From positions 1 through 59,996 of the forward strand of contig DAITQM010000021.1 in the NCBI GenBank assembly GCA_036832975.1: a DNA stretch of 59,996 nucleotides. Reading direction: 5' to 3'. A program made the position numbers and the translations under genes. The DNA comes from DAITQM01 sp036832975. GTDB lineage: Bacteria > Pseudomonadota > Gammaproteobacteria > Xanthomonadales > Wenzhouxiangellaceae. A model generated the notes under the pieces. That model worked only from the letters and a program-made list of their open reading frames with translations. It did no database searches and was not told the DNA's origin. Shown here in pieces: positions 43,380 through 51,712 of this stretch. The first letter of the stretch is position 1. Each line of letters begins with the position of its first letter.

Positions 43380-43950
43380 CGTCGTCAGGCAAGCCCACGA
43401 TGGGCTTGTCCTGACGGATGAACGATACAAGAAAGTAAAAAATACCCGCCAAACGCCACGGCACTGGCCCTGGGGCCCTGGGCGCAAGCCAGGGATGGCT
43501 TGCCCGCTCCGGCGCGCCTTCCAGCGCGCCGGAACGAAGCAAAGTCCGGGCCGCGACCGGACTTTGCGTCGTCAGGCAAGCCCACGATGGGCTTGTCCTG
43601 ACGGATNNNNNNNNNNNNNNNNNNNNNNNNNNNNNNNNNNNNNNNNNNNNNNNNNNNNNNNNNNNNNNNNNNNNNNNNNNNNNNNNNNNNNNNNNNNNNN
43701 NNNNNNCGCGACCGGACTTTGCGTCGTCAGGCAAGCCCACGATGGGCTTGTCCTGACGGATGAACGATACAAGAAAGTAAAAAATACCCGCCAAACGCCA
43801 CGGCACTGGCCCTGGGGCCCTGGGCGCAAGCCAGGGATGGCTTGCCCGCTCCGGCGCGCCTTCCAGCGCGCCGGAACGAAGCAAAGTCCGGGCCGCGACC
43901 GGACTTTGCGTCGTCAGGCAAGCCCACGATGGGCTTGTCCTGACGGATCA
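43380..43950. repeat. 187-bp tandem repeat with internal assembly gap
   Basis: The same segment starts at 43380, 43567, 43722 and 43909; complete copies are 187 bases apart and read identically where comparable. Each unit has hairpins: AGGCAAGCCCA/TGGGCTTG, AAGCCA/TGGCTT, CCGGCGCGC/GCGCGCCGG and AAAGTCCGG/CCGGACTTT. The gap of 100 N (43607-43706) interrupts the second copy. The copies flanking it are out of register by 155 rather than 187, so the gap length and the true copy number are unknown. Confidence 0.85.
43607..43706. other. Assembly gap of 100 N
   Basis: Exactly 100 unknown bases, a conventional placeholder length. It falls inside the 187-bp tandem array and almost certainly marks a collapsed or unresolved repeat rather than a measured distance. 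Confidence 0.95.
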
Positions 43951-43979
43951 ACATTTTACAATGTGTTACATTTGAAACC

Positions 43980-44008
43980 TTGATACTCGCCTAAACGCTT
44001 GATATACT
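43980..44008 (+). promoter_or_regulatory. Sigma70-type promoter of the surface-structure operon
   Basis: TTGATA at 43980-43985 and TATACT at 44003-44008 are separated by exactly 17 bases, and both are close to consensus. Transcription would start near 44015, giving a leader of about 195 bases. In it, GATATTCC/GGAATATC at 44160-44180 forms an 8-bp hairpin followed by TTT, which could act in attenuation or mRNA stability. It lies immediately downstream of the 187-bp array. Confidence 0.6.
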
Positions 44009-44210
44009 GCCCCTCGTTTCTTCAGGGATCGGGCGTCTTCCTACGCGAGGATTCAGAGGATACGCCCTTCATAAGGACCCGGGCCGCATTCCGGCCAGCT
44101 TGCTACTCCATGGATAACCACAAGCCGCAGCGCGGCTCGTGGCGCTGGAATGCAGCCTCGATATTCCTGCATGGAATATCTTTCTAACCAACCACTCGAG
44201 GACGATTGAA

Positions 44211-44828
44211 ATGACAAATGCGATGCAACGCCTGGCCGCGGCCGGGGTTTTGATCGGCGCGCTGGCGCTTGGCCAGAACGCCAGTGCACAGATCGACGTC
44301 GATGTCGATATCACACTCGGCTCGATCACGATCCTGTATTCGTTCACCGACATCCAGGTGGACATCGATTCGACCACACTCGGCACCCTGTTCACGCCCG
44401 CCGGCTGTACCGCCGGGGCCCTGGGCTCGCAAGAGTGCGACTCGGGTATCGCCAATATCACACCGGCGGTCTCGGCCGGGGCGCTGAACGCCGATGCCAA
44501 TATCAATCCGGCGGCGCTGACCAACGTTTCGGCGGTCCCTCTGACGCTGAACAACGTCTGGGCGGTGCGCGCCATCGGCGGCACGACGGCCAACACCACG
44601 GTCGGCATCACCGGCACCGGCGATGCGACGCTCGACGGCCCCAGCGGCTCGATCATCAGCGTCTCGAATATCGCAGTGACCGGCGGCTCGTTCGCCGATC
44701 CGGGCCTCGGCAACCCAACGCGCGGCGGTGTGTCGATGGATCTGGACTTCAGCCAGGTAACCGACGACGGCCTGCACGACGGCGCCGGCGCCGCGTTCCT
44801 GTACACGATCGAAGTCACCGGCACCTGA
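44211..44828 (+). CDS. Secreted structural subunit candidate
   Basis: Protein of 205 residues with a Sec signal peptide (LAAAGVLIGALALGQNASA). The mature part is rich in Thr, Val, Gly, Asp and Ala in an alternating beta pattern (IDVDVDITLGSITILYSF at the start and FLYTIEVTGT at the very end). It has only two cysteines, in CTAGALGSQEC. I do not recognise a known pilin family. Being first in an operon with a chaperone and usher-like protein makes it the likely main fibre subunit. The ATG at 44211 has a GAGGA box 13 bases upstream. Confidence 0.75.
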   Translation: MTNAMQRLAAAGVLIGALALGQNASAQIDVDVDITLGSITILYSFTDIQVDIDSTTLGTLFTPAGCTAGALGSQECDSGIANITPAVSAGALNADANINPAALTNVSAVPLTLNNVWAVRAIGGTTANTTVGITGTGDATLDGPSGSIISVSNIAVTGGSFADPGLGNPTRGGVSMDLDFSQVTDDGLHDGAGAAFLYTIEVTGT

Positions 44829-44912
44829 TACGCCGGCCTGGGGGACGGGAGGTGGCCCGCCGTGCCACCTCCGGCCACCGCGGTTCCAACGCTGAAAACG
44901 TTGTTGATACCG

Positions 44913-45500
44913 ATGCCCAAACCCACCCTGAACCTGCTGCCAGTGCTGCTGTTTTCGGCGGCGCCGGCGATCGCTCAAATGCAGGCCGACGACGCGTTCT
45001 TCGACGCCTCGGGCACTCGCGACAGGCGTGACGGGATCATCCTGACACTGATCGACGCCGGCCGCATCTCGCTCGCGCCGATCAGCGTGTTGGAACTGGC
45101 GAGCGGCCCGGAACAGCGGCTTGGCGCCACCACCGGCACGGCCACCGGGTCCGGCGGCGGGCTCCATTTTCAGGGCAATCTGGCGGTGCCGGAACTGGCC
45201 CCCTTCGTCCATCGCGAAATCCCGCTGCTGTGGCGCATCCGGCAGCCGACCGGCCGCGCCGCACTCGGCCGCGATCCGATCGAAGTAACCTGGGAGACAG
45301 TCGATGACGGCACCGGCAGCAGCGAAACCGCCCGCTTTGCCAGCGGCCGGATCCAGGTCCGCCCGTGGATCCAACACCGCTCGCGCGACCGCGGCGGCTA
45401 CGAAGTGATCGAAGGCGGCATCATTCTCGATATTCCTGTCAGCGCATTGACCGGAGGTACGTTGCGCGGCAGAATCCGGATCGACGCCAACGGAATCTGA
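44913..45500 (+). CDS. Secreted protein of chaperone/usher operon
   Basis: 195 residues, with a signal peptide (NLLPVLLFSAAPAIAQ). The mature part begins QADDAFFDASGTRDRRDG and ends in beta-like stretches (GGIILDIPVSALTGGTLRGRI). No cysteine and no family recognised. The position between the subunit candidate and chaperone suggests a minor subunit or tip/anchor. The ATG at 44913 is chosen because it precedes the signal peptide; a longer upstream frame is not signal-like. Its stop is two bases before the chaperone ATG. Confidence 0.7.
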   Translation: MPKPTLNLLPVLLFSAAPAIAQMQADDAFFDASGTRDRRDGIILTLIDAGRISLAPISVLELASGPEQRLGATTGTATGSGGGLHFQGNLAVPELAPFVHREIPLLWRIRQPTGRAALGRDPIEVTWETVDDGTGSSETARFASGRIQVRPWIQHRSRDRGGYEVIEGGIILDIPVSALTGGTLRGRIRIDANGI

Positions 45501-45502
45501 CC

Positions 45503-46378
45503 ATGTCAAGCTGCATCGCCCGCCGGCTCGCCGCCCTACTGACGTTGCTGCCGCTGGCCGCGGCGGCGCAGATCGGCATCTCGCCACGCATCTTGATTGT
45601 CGATCTCGACCACAACCCGCGCGGCCACAGCTTCCGGCTGCTGAACCTGTCGCCGGCCGACATCTCCGTCGAAATCGAAGTTGCCCACTTTGCGATGGAC
45701 GAGGCCAACCGCCCGATCGTCGCCGCCTCGACGCCCGATTCGCTGGATCAGTGGTTGATCGTCAACCCGCTCCGTTTCGATCTACCGGCCGGCCAGTCGC
45801 AGACGGTGCGCCTGGCCTTCAGGCCGCAACAGCAACTGGCAGCCGGCGAATACCGGGCGATGATCTATTTCACCGAGATACCGCCCCCGCCACCGCCCGA
45901 CGAGCCGCCGAAAATCCGCTCGCGCTTCCGGTTGGGGGCCGCGGTCTACGCCTTTACGGGCGAAGAACGCTTCGCCGCCGACCTCCTTGCTTCCGGTCTG
46001 ACGCCGCCGCCCGGCGAAGCCCAGGCCGGCAACGCCGGGCCGGAACTATGGTTCGAAATCGAAAATCGCGGCAACCGTCACGTGCGCCTGGCTGGACAAT
46101 GGGCCATCTGGCGCCGTGCCGCCTATCCCGGCGCCGCCGCGACGCAGGCCGACCCGGCGCTGCTCCGGCCCGACGCCGTGCTGCCCGCCGGCATGCTCGC
46201 CGCCGGCGCTCTGCCGACCACACCGGTGCTGCCCGGCGACCGGCGCACGGTGCGCCTGACTTTACCCGCACTCGCAGGGGACGAGACGGATCTGATCGTG
46301 GACCTGGATGGCCATCTGGGTGAGGTCGTCCTCGATTCTGTCCTGAACGTCACCCAGGTGGATGATGCCGCGCATTGA
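45503..46378 (+). CDS. PapD-like periplasmic chaperone
   Basis: 291 residues with a signal peptide (LAALLTLLPLAAAAQ). The N-terminal immunoglobulin-like domain fits a fimbrial chaperone: ISPRILIVDLDHNPRGHSFRLLNLS, VEIEVAHFAMDEANRP, a WLIVNPLRFDLPAGQSQTVRL segment, and GEYRAMIYFTEIP, the F1-G1 strand pattern used to cap subunits. A Pro-rich insert (PPPPPPDEPP) follows, longer than usual. It should hold the operon's secreted subunits in the periplasm and pass them to the usher. It overlaps the usher start by 17 bases. Confidence 0.8.
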   Translation: MSSCIARRLAALLTLLPLAAAAQIGISPRILIVDLDHNPRGHSFRLLNLSPADISVEIEVAHFAMDEANRPIVAASTPDSLDQWLIVNPLRFDLPAGQSQTVRLAFRPQQQLAAGEYRAMIYFTEIPPPPPPDEPPKIRSRFRLGAAVYAFTGEERFAADLLASGLTPPPGEAQAGNAGPELWFEIENRGNRHVRLAGQWAIWRRAAYPGAAATQADPALLRPDAVLPAGMLAAGALPTTPVLPGDRRTVRLTLPALAGDETDLIVDLDGHLGEVVLDSVLNVTQVDDAAH

Positions 46379-48983
46379 TCCTGATGCCGTTCCGGCTCCT
46401 GCCCACCCCAACCGCTGCCGCCCGCGACGCCGTTACGCCGCGGCCTGCGCGCACTGCTTCACGGCGGCCCTGCTCGTGCTCGCCCCGTTCACCGCGCCCC
46501 GCGCCGCACTGCTGCTCGAAACCCAAACGCTGTGGGATGGCGCGGCGCCGGAACTGTTCATCACCCCGCTGCTCGTCAATCGGCGCGAGGAGCGCGGCGA
46601 ACTTCTGCTCGCGATCGATCAGACGACGGGTACCGAATTCGTCGAGGTCGAGGGTCTGGCGCGCGAACTCGAACTCGGCGTGCAACGCAGCGACGACGAA
46701 ATCGTGCTCACCACGCCACTCGGTCCGGCGCGCTTTACCGCCGGCGAGTGGCGCGACATCGACGGCCAGGTCGTGCTGCCGCTGACGCTCGCCGGCGAGC
46801 GGCTGGCCAGCCCCATGGCCTTCGATCGCCAGCTTTTCGCCCTGGCCATCCAGTTGGCCTGGCCGCCGCGCGCCGCGATCCGCCCCGAGGAAATCGTCAA
46901 ACCCGCGGCCGCCGCGGAAATCGAAGCCGGCGCCGCGAACGTCTCGTTCCTCCGCACCGAAATCGTCCACCGCGACGACCGCTCGTCGAACTTCACGTCG
47001 GCCCTGACCGATACCGGCGGCAGTCTGTTCGGTGGCTTCTGGCAGACCCGGGTGCGCGACTACATCGAAGACGATCCGTTCGTCGAAGACTATGCCTGGG
47101 TCAAAAGCGCCGGCAGCCGGCGTTATTTTCTCGGCAACCAGACCGTCTCGCTGACCACGCTGCTCGGCGGCTTCGAATTCACCGGCGGCCAGATGGCCTT
47201 CGCCAACCGCCAGATCGGGCTATTCACCGACCAGGTACAGCAGGGGCAGTTGATCGCCAACCAACAAGGCGCGGTCCGCACCTTCATCGGTGAAGGACCG
47301 CCGGGCGGCATCGCCGAACTGCGCATCGAAGACCGGCCGGTGGCGCGCGACATCATCGCCCTCGACGGCCGCTTCGAGTTCCGCGACATCGATTTGCCGA
47401 GCGGCGCGGTGGTCAAGATCGAGGTTTGGGTGTTCGAGCAAGGGCAGGAAGGATCGCCGGTCGATATCCAGGATTTCAGCGGCTTCAACACCAACCAGAC
47501 ACTGCCCGCAGGCACGCTGTTGGTCCAGGGCGGGGCCGGCGTCGACGGCAACCTGATCGAGGATCCGGATTCCGAACTCGATGCCTCGGGCTTCTTCGAT
47601 GCGCAATACGCGCTGACCGACCGGTTGACCTTCCAAACCATTTACCAGCACGCCGACGAAATCGATACCGGGTTCGCCGCGCTGCACGCCAACCTCGGCC
47701 TGCTCGGCTTCGCCTCAGCGCAGGCGGCGCGCGGCGAAGGCGGGCTGACCGGCTGGCGCTTCGAACTCGACAACCGCCAACAACACGTCTTCTGGCGCGG
47801 CTTCGCGCAACGCCAGCCCGACGGTTGGCTCGGCCGCGAGGGTAAAACCGAGGATCTGTTCGGCGAAGCCGGCTGGCGCTTCAACGAGCAATGGCAAGTG
47901 TCGCTCGTCGGCCGCGACTTCGAATCGGCCGACGAACGCTTCGATTACCTGCTGCCGGCCGCCGACTTCCGGCCGACGGACCGCCTGCTGCTCCGCGGCC
48001 GTCCCGACTTCGACGGCGATTATACCGTGCAGGGCTTCTGGCGGCCGACCGACCGCCACGATTTCACCGCGGTGTACAACGAAGACGAAAGCAGCGCCCA
48101 ATGGGTGTGGAATTTCGCCGAGCGGGATAATCTTTTCGTGCAGGCGATCGACCGCGACCTGGCCGGCGAGCGCCTCGGCGTCACCTGGCGGCGCGGCATC
48201 GGTGGCGTGCGCAGTCTGGGTTTTGCGCTCGGCGTCTTGTTCGGAAATTCAAAGCCCGGCTTTTTGGTACAGGGCGATTACGAATTCGTGCCCGGTCTTC
48301 GAGCGCGCGCCGAAGTGTTTCGCGATCCGTTCACCAAAGTGCCGGGGCTCGGTCCCGATACCGTCTTGACGCTCAGCCTGGTGGCCGATTTCAGCCTCGG
48401 CGGCGGCCTCGGCCGCGGCGCCTTCCGCCGGGCGTTGGTCGATCGCGGCGCGATCACCGGAGCGATCGAACCGCCGGCCGGGGTCAAAGGCAAGTTCGAC
48501 CTCAGCGGCGTCGCGATCCTGGTCGATAATCAAATCAGAACGCGCACCGAACAAGGCGGCCTCTTCAGCATTCCGTTCCTGCCGCCGGGGCTGTACCGCG
48601 TCAAGCTCGACCTCGACGGTCTGCCGCTCGAGCTGCACCCGGTAAAAGATCAGTTCTGGGTCCAGGTCACAGCCGGCGCGGTGAGCCATGTCGTGTTCGC
48701 CACCGAACTTAGGCTCGGCTTCGCCGGCCGCGTCAGCGGTGCCGGCGGCTGTCCGTGGCCGCGCGCCGGGCTCGAAGTCGTCAACGACGAAGGGGCCGTC
48801 CTCGGCCGCACCACGGCCAATGCCTTCGGTTTCTACCGGATCGACGGCCTGCCGCCCGGCCATTACCAGGTGCGGTTGACCGGCGACGAACGCCCCGGGC
48901 ACGGAGTCACACTGGACACTGAATTCGTTTTCGATCAGGATATCGCCGTGGATCTGGCATGTCCCGGCGAGGAGGACCGATGA
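46362..48983 (+). CDS. Usher-like outer-membrane protein
   Basis: 873 residues. After an Arg-rich leader, a hydrophobic stretch (CFTAALLVLAPFTAPRA) acts as signal. The N-terminal region TLWDGAAPELFITPLLVNRREERGELLL suits an usher-type N-domain. A long middle part (about residues 180-650) has alternating hydrophobic and charged residues typical of a beta barrel (RYFLGNQTVSLTTLLGGFEFTG). The C-terminus has two carboxypeptidase-regulatory-like beta sandwiches (GGLFSIPFLPPGLYRVKLDL and ANAFGFYRIDGLPPGHYQVRL). This matches divergent, alternate-type ushers rather than the classical FimD layout. It secretes the subunits. Confidence 0.75.
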   Translation: MMPRIDPDAVPAPAHPNRCRPRRRYAAACAHCFTAALLVLAPFTAPRAALLLETQTLWDGAAPELFITPLLVNRREERGELLLAIDQTTGTEFVEVEGLARELELGVQRSDDEIVLTTPLGPARFTAGEWRDIDGQVVLPLTLAGERLASPMAFDRQLFALAIQLAWPPRAAIRPEEIVKPAAAAEIEAGAANVSFLRTEIVHRDDRSSNFTSALTDTGGSLFGGFWQTRVRDYIEDDPFVEDYAWVKSAGSRRYFLGNQTVSLTTLLGGFEFTGGQMAFANRQIGLFTDQVQQGQLIANQQGAVRTFIGEGPPGGIAELRIEDRPVARDIIALDGRFEFRDIDLPSGAVVKIEVWVFEQGQEGSPVDIQDFSGFNTNQTLPAGTLLVQGGAGVDGNLIEDPDSELDASGFFDAQYALTDRLTFQTIYQHADEIDTGFAALHANLGLLGFASAQAARGEGGLTGWRFELDNRQQHVFWRGFAQRQPDGWLGREGKTEDLFGEAGWRFNEQWQVSLVGRDFESADERFDYLLPAADFRPTDRLLLRGRPDFDGDYTVQGFWRPTDRHDFTAVYNEDESSAQWVWNFAERDNLFVQAIDRDLAGERLGVTWRRGIGGVRSLGFALGVLFGNSKPGFLVQGDYEFVPGLRARAEVFRDPFTKVPGLGPDTVLTLSLVADFSLGGGLGRGAFRRALVDRGAITGAIEPPAGVKGKFDLSGVAILVDNQIRTRTEQGGLFSIPFLPPGLYRVKLDLDGLPLELHPVKDQFWVQVTAGAVSHVVFATELRLGFAGRVSGAGGCPWPRAGLEVVNDEGAVLGRTTANAFGFYRIDGLPPGHYQVRLTGDERPGHGVTLDTEFVFDQDIAVDLACPGEEDR

Positions 48984-50818
48984 ATCCGCAAAAAATTGTG
49001 CGCCTTGACTTAGTGTCTGCGCTTTTGGCCGCATTCGCCGCCGGCGGCGCGCTCGCCCAGCCGCTGCCCAACGGCAGCTTCGAAAGCGGCCTGACCGGCT
49101 GGACGCCCGGCATACAACAGCGCGTCGAAAGCCTCGACGCCGCAGCGTTCACCGGCAACCCACCGGTGGTGCCCGACGGCAGCTTTGTCGCCCTACTCAG
49201 CACCGGACCCGGCAACGTCGGCGGCGCGGCGTTCAATATCGACAACAACGGCGTCAACGAAGATGACGTCACGACGCTGGGCACCACCTTGGTCTTCGAT
49301 TTCGCCCCGGCCGTGCTGCGCTTCGAATGGGCCTTCCCGACTTCGGAGCAGAACGAAGCGTTCAATTTCGACGATATTTTTGGCTTGTTTCTGAACAACC
49401 AACTCGTTTTCAGCGGCAGCACCAACAAACCGGGCGGCGCCTCGCCTTTTCCCGACGCGCCGAGCAGTGTTCTACCCCAGGTCGTGATCAACAGCACCGG
49501 ACCGACCAACGGTTCGGTTTTCCAGAACGGCATGGCGCCGATCTCCAGCGCTTGTATCGATATTCCCGGCGCGGTCAACGGCGCCAACAATATCCCGGCC
49601 CTGTTTTTCGTCGCCGATCAGGGCGACAATGGCTTCGATTCCGGATTGATCATCGACGACGTGCGTCTCGACCGCTCGTGCGCCCCGTCCGGCACACCTG
49701 CCCTGCAGCAATTGACGATCACGGCAACGAAAATGCCGGTCGAGGTCAAAGACGGCACTCTGGTGGAGCGTTTCATCGCCAACCGCCGGCCGGCGTCGTC
49801 AAGCACCGGCAACGTCGTTGTCTTCGCCTCGAACGGCAACCTGACCGGCGACAACCCGCTGTTCAGCGAACAGGTCTATGCGTTTACCGCCGGCGCATTC
49901 ACCCGTCTGACCGCGTTCACCAACAGCAACCCCGACAATATCGTCGAGGATCTCGACCTGGCCCGCGGCGGGCGCTGGATCGCGGTCGCGGCGCGCGCCA
50001 CCGACGGCGACAACCTGGAAATCTTCCGGATCGACCGCAACAACGGCGCGATTTTGCAGATCACCAACACCACCGGGTGCGACAATACCAAACCATCGAT
50101 CAACGGCAACGGCTTGCGGATCGCCTTTTTGAGCACGTGTGCCGCATTCCTGACCAACGGTGGCAGCAACTCGAAGATGGTGTTGTGGAACAACGGTGCG
50201 TTTATCAACAACACAGGCGCCCCCGACTGCATGGATTACGACCCGGAAGTCAGCGGCGCGAACAACGGCAATTTCGTCGCCTTCGCTTCGACTTGCAACC
50301 ATGGCAATCTGAACGCCGCCGGCGAAATGCGGGTTTTCCGCTTTTCGCGCACCGGCGGCGGCAGTTTCGTACCGGTCGATAATCCCGGCCCGGCGCTGAG
50401 CGACGTGGTCGATATCAACACCGACGGCAGCCTGGTCGCTTATATCGCAGAGGACAGTTTCGGCAACGTTTCCGCCTTCCGCCGGGATATGAATCAAAGC
50501 ACGGCCGTACTGGTCGGTCAAAGCGATCCGTTATCGCTGGTTTCGCAGGTCCGCATCCTGGACGAGAACAACGGTAACGATCTGGTGCTCGAACGTCTCG
50601 ATCTGGTGATGCCCTCCGCAAACCAGATCGTCCATGTCGATATGGTCAGCCAGATTTCGACACCGCTCGTCGCCGACGTGCCCGGCCTGGATGGTTTCAC
50701 GGTCGCCCGCGGCGGCAGCGGCCCGCTGATCTATTTCACCGCTGCCATCGATCCGTTCGGCCAGAATACCGGTCCCAATGATAACAATGTCGAACTCTTC
50801 GAAGGGAGGGTGAACTGA
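48980..50818 (+). CDS. Secreted protein with jelly-roll and propeller regions
   Basis: 612 residues with signal peptide (LVSALLAAFAAGGALAQ). The N-terminal part (PNGSFESGLTGWTPG ... LFLNNQLVFSGS ... SACIDIPGAVNGANN ... GLIIDDVRL) looks like a carbohydrate- or ligand-binding jelly roll of the NGSFE-GW type. From about residue 250 there are repeated TolB/WD40-like blades (VVVFASNGNLTGDN; RGGRWIAVAARATDGDNLEIFRID; INGNGLRIAFLSTCAAF; NNGNFVAFASTCN; NTDGSLVAYIAED). It could be the adhesive or tip component. The ATG overlaps the usher stop (ATGA) after a GGAGGA box. Confidence 0.75.
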   Translation: MNPQKIVRLDLVSALLAAFAAGGALAQPLPNGSFESGLTGWTPGIQQRVESLDAAAFTGNPPVVPDGSFVALLSTGPGNVGGAAFNIDNNGVNEDDVTTLGTTLVFDFAPAVLRFEWAFPTSEQNEAFNFDDIFGLFLNNQLVFSGSTNKPGGASPFPDAPSSVLPQVVINSTGPTNGSVFQNGMAPISSACIDIPGAVNGANNIPALFFVADQGDNGFDSGLIIDDVRLDRSCAPSGTPALQQLTITATKMPVEVKDGTLVERFIANRRPASSSTGNVVVFASNGNLTGDNPLFSEQVYAFTAGAFTRLTAFTNSNPDNIVEDLDLARGGRWIAVAARATDGDNLEIFRIDRNNGAILQITNTTGCDNTKPSINGNGLRIAFLSTCAAFLTNGGSNSKMVLWNNGAFINNTGAPDCMDYDPEVSGANNGNFVAFASTCNHGNLNAAGEMRVFRFSRTGGGSFVPVDNPGPALSDVVDINTDGSLVAYIAEDSFGNVSAFRRDMNQSTAVLVGQSDPLSLVSQVRILDENNGNDLVLERLDLVMPSANQIVHVDMVSQISTPLVADVPGLDGFTVARGGSGPLIYFTAAIDPFGQNTGPNDNNVELFEGRVN

Positions 50819-51624
50819 TGAACGCCCGGCTGCTGACTGCCGTTTTACTGCTCGCCGCCACGGTACATCGACCGGCCGTGGCGCAACGCCAGGACGACAC
50901 GACATTTTCGCCCGACCGCTTCGGTTACACGATCGCGACCGAACCGGAGTGCCCACGGCAATGGATCGATACCACGGCCGGCACGCTGCTCGTGCCGCAA
51001 GCCGCCGCCGGCGCAACGGCGACCGACGACGGCGCCGCAAGCTGGCCGCTCGTCCAGCCGTTCGAATTTTACGGCCAACTGGAACGGGACTTGATCGTCT
51101 CGACCAACGGCTACCTCGCCTTCGCCGCAGATACCACCGAAGACGACGGCGGCGATTGGCGCAACGGCTGCCCGTTGCCCAAAGTGCCCGAAAACAACGC
51201 CACCCGGCTCGGCCGGATTGTGGTCTTGCACGACGATCTCGCAGGCGCCAACGGCACGCTGCACGCCCAGTTTTTCGCCCCCTGCCCGCGGCCCGGCGCC
51301 GTCAACAACGAGCCGTGCAGCGTCGTCGAATGGAACAACTGGGGCGTGCTGAACGGCCCGCCTGACGGCCTCGGTTTTCAAGCCGTGCTCTATCACGAAA
51401 GCCGCGCCATCGTGCTGCAATATGCCGATCCCCTGCCCGCCACAGACGGCGCCACGATCGGCCTCCAACAACAGGAACTGCAAGCGGCGACCAACCCCGG
51501 CTGCAACCAAAGCACCGCCCTCCCCCCCACCGGCGCCCTGTGCTTGAACTACCCCTGGCCGCCCGAAGTCCTGCTCATAGACGGCATGGAAAACCGCTTC
51601 CCGGTACCCAAGATCGACTTTTAA
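50818..51624 (+). CDS. Secreted protein ending the usher-like operon
   Basis: 268 residues with a signal peptide (LLTAVLLLAATVHRPAVAQ). A central part (PFEFYGQLERDLIVSTNGYLAF, then RLGRIVVLHDDLAGANGTLHAQF and GFQAVLYHESRAIVLQY) resembles the Nidogen-like/NIDO extracellular beta fold. Several Cys pairs (ECPRQW, CPLPKV, CPRPGAVNNEPC, NPGCNQ, GALCLNYPW) suggest disulfide bonds. No family is certain. Its ATG overlaps the preceding stop (TGATG), and it is the last gene of the operon. Confidence 0.72.
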   Translation: MNARLLTAVLLLAATVHRPAVAQRQDDTTFSPDRFGYTIATEPECPRQWIDTTAGTLLVPQAAAGATATDDGAASWPLVQPFEFYGQLERDLIVSTNGYLAFAADTTEDDGGDWRNGCPLPKVPENNATRLGRIVVLHDDLAGANGTLHAQFFAPCPRPGAVNNEPCSVVEWNNWGVLNGPPDGLGFQAVLYHESRAIVLQYADPLPATDGATIGLQQQELQAATNPGCNQSTALPPTGALCLNYPWPPEVLLIDGMENRFPVPKIDF

Positions 51625-51628
51625 CAGG

Positions 51629-51689
51629 TTTTTGACTGGATTCCTGCGTGCACCCTGTCTTGCCGTACCTGCACAGGCAGGCCGGCGTG
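51629..51689 (-). repeat. Second copy of dispersed intergenic repeat
   Basis: Read on the minus strand the sequence (GCCTGCCTGTGCAGGTACGG, then CACGCAGGAATCCAG) follows the same order of parts as the unit at 40734-40797: CCTGYCT arm, TACGGC/CACGGC centre, GACAGG, GCACGC and GAATCCAG. It lies just after the operon's last stop codon and could end transcription. Confidence 0.5.
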
Positions 51690-51712
51690 TCTACACGGGC
51701 GGGGGAGGCTGT

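Larger units (their letters stand above)
43293..44210. other. Long non-coding region: tandem repeat, gap and leader
   Basis: No gene is supported in these 900 bases. They contain the 187-bp tandem repeat with an assembly gap (43380-43950), the sigma70-like promoter at 43980-44008 and a leader of about 195 bases in front of the first surface-operon gene. Open frames across the repeat run through Ns and change frame every unit (187 is not a multiple of three). Confidence 0.75.

Noticed and set aside
43385..43983. Coding sequence across the 187-bp units
   Set aside because: The frames run through Ns and 187 is not divisible by three, so a single frame cannot read the array; the units are palindromic.
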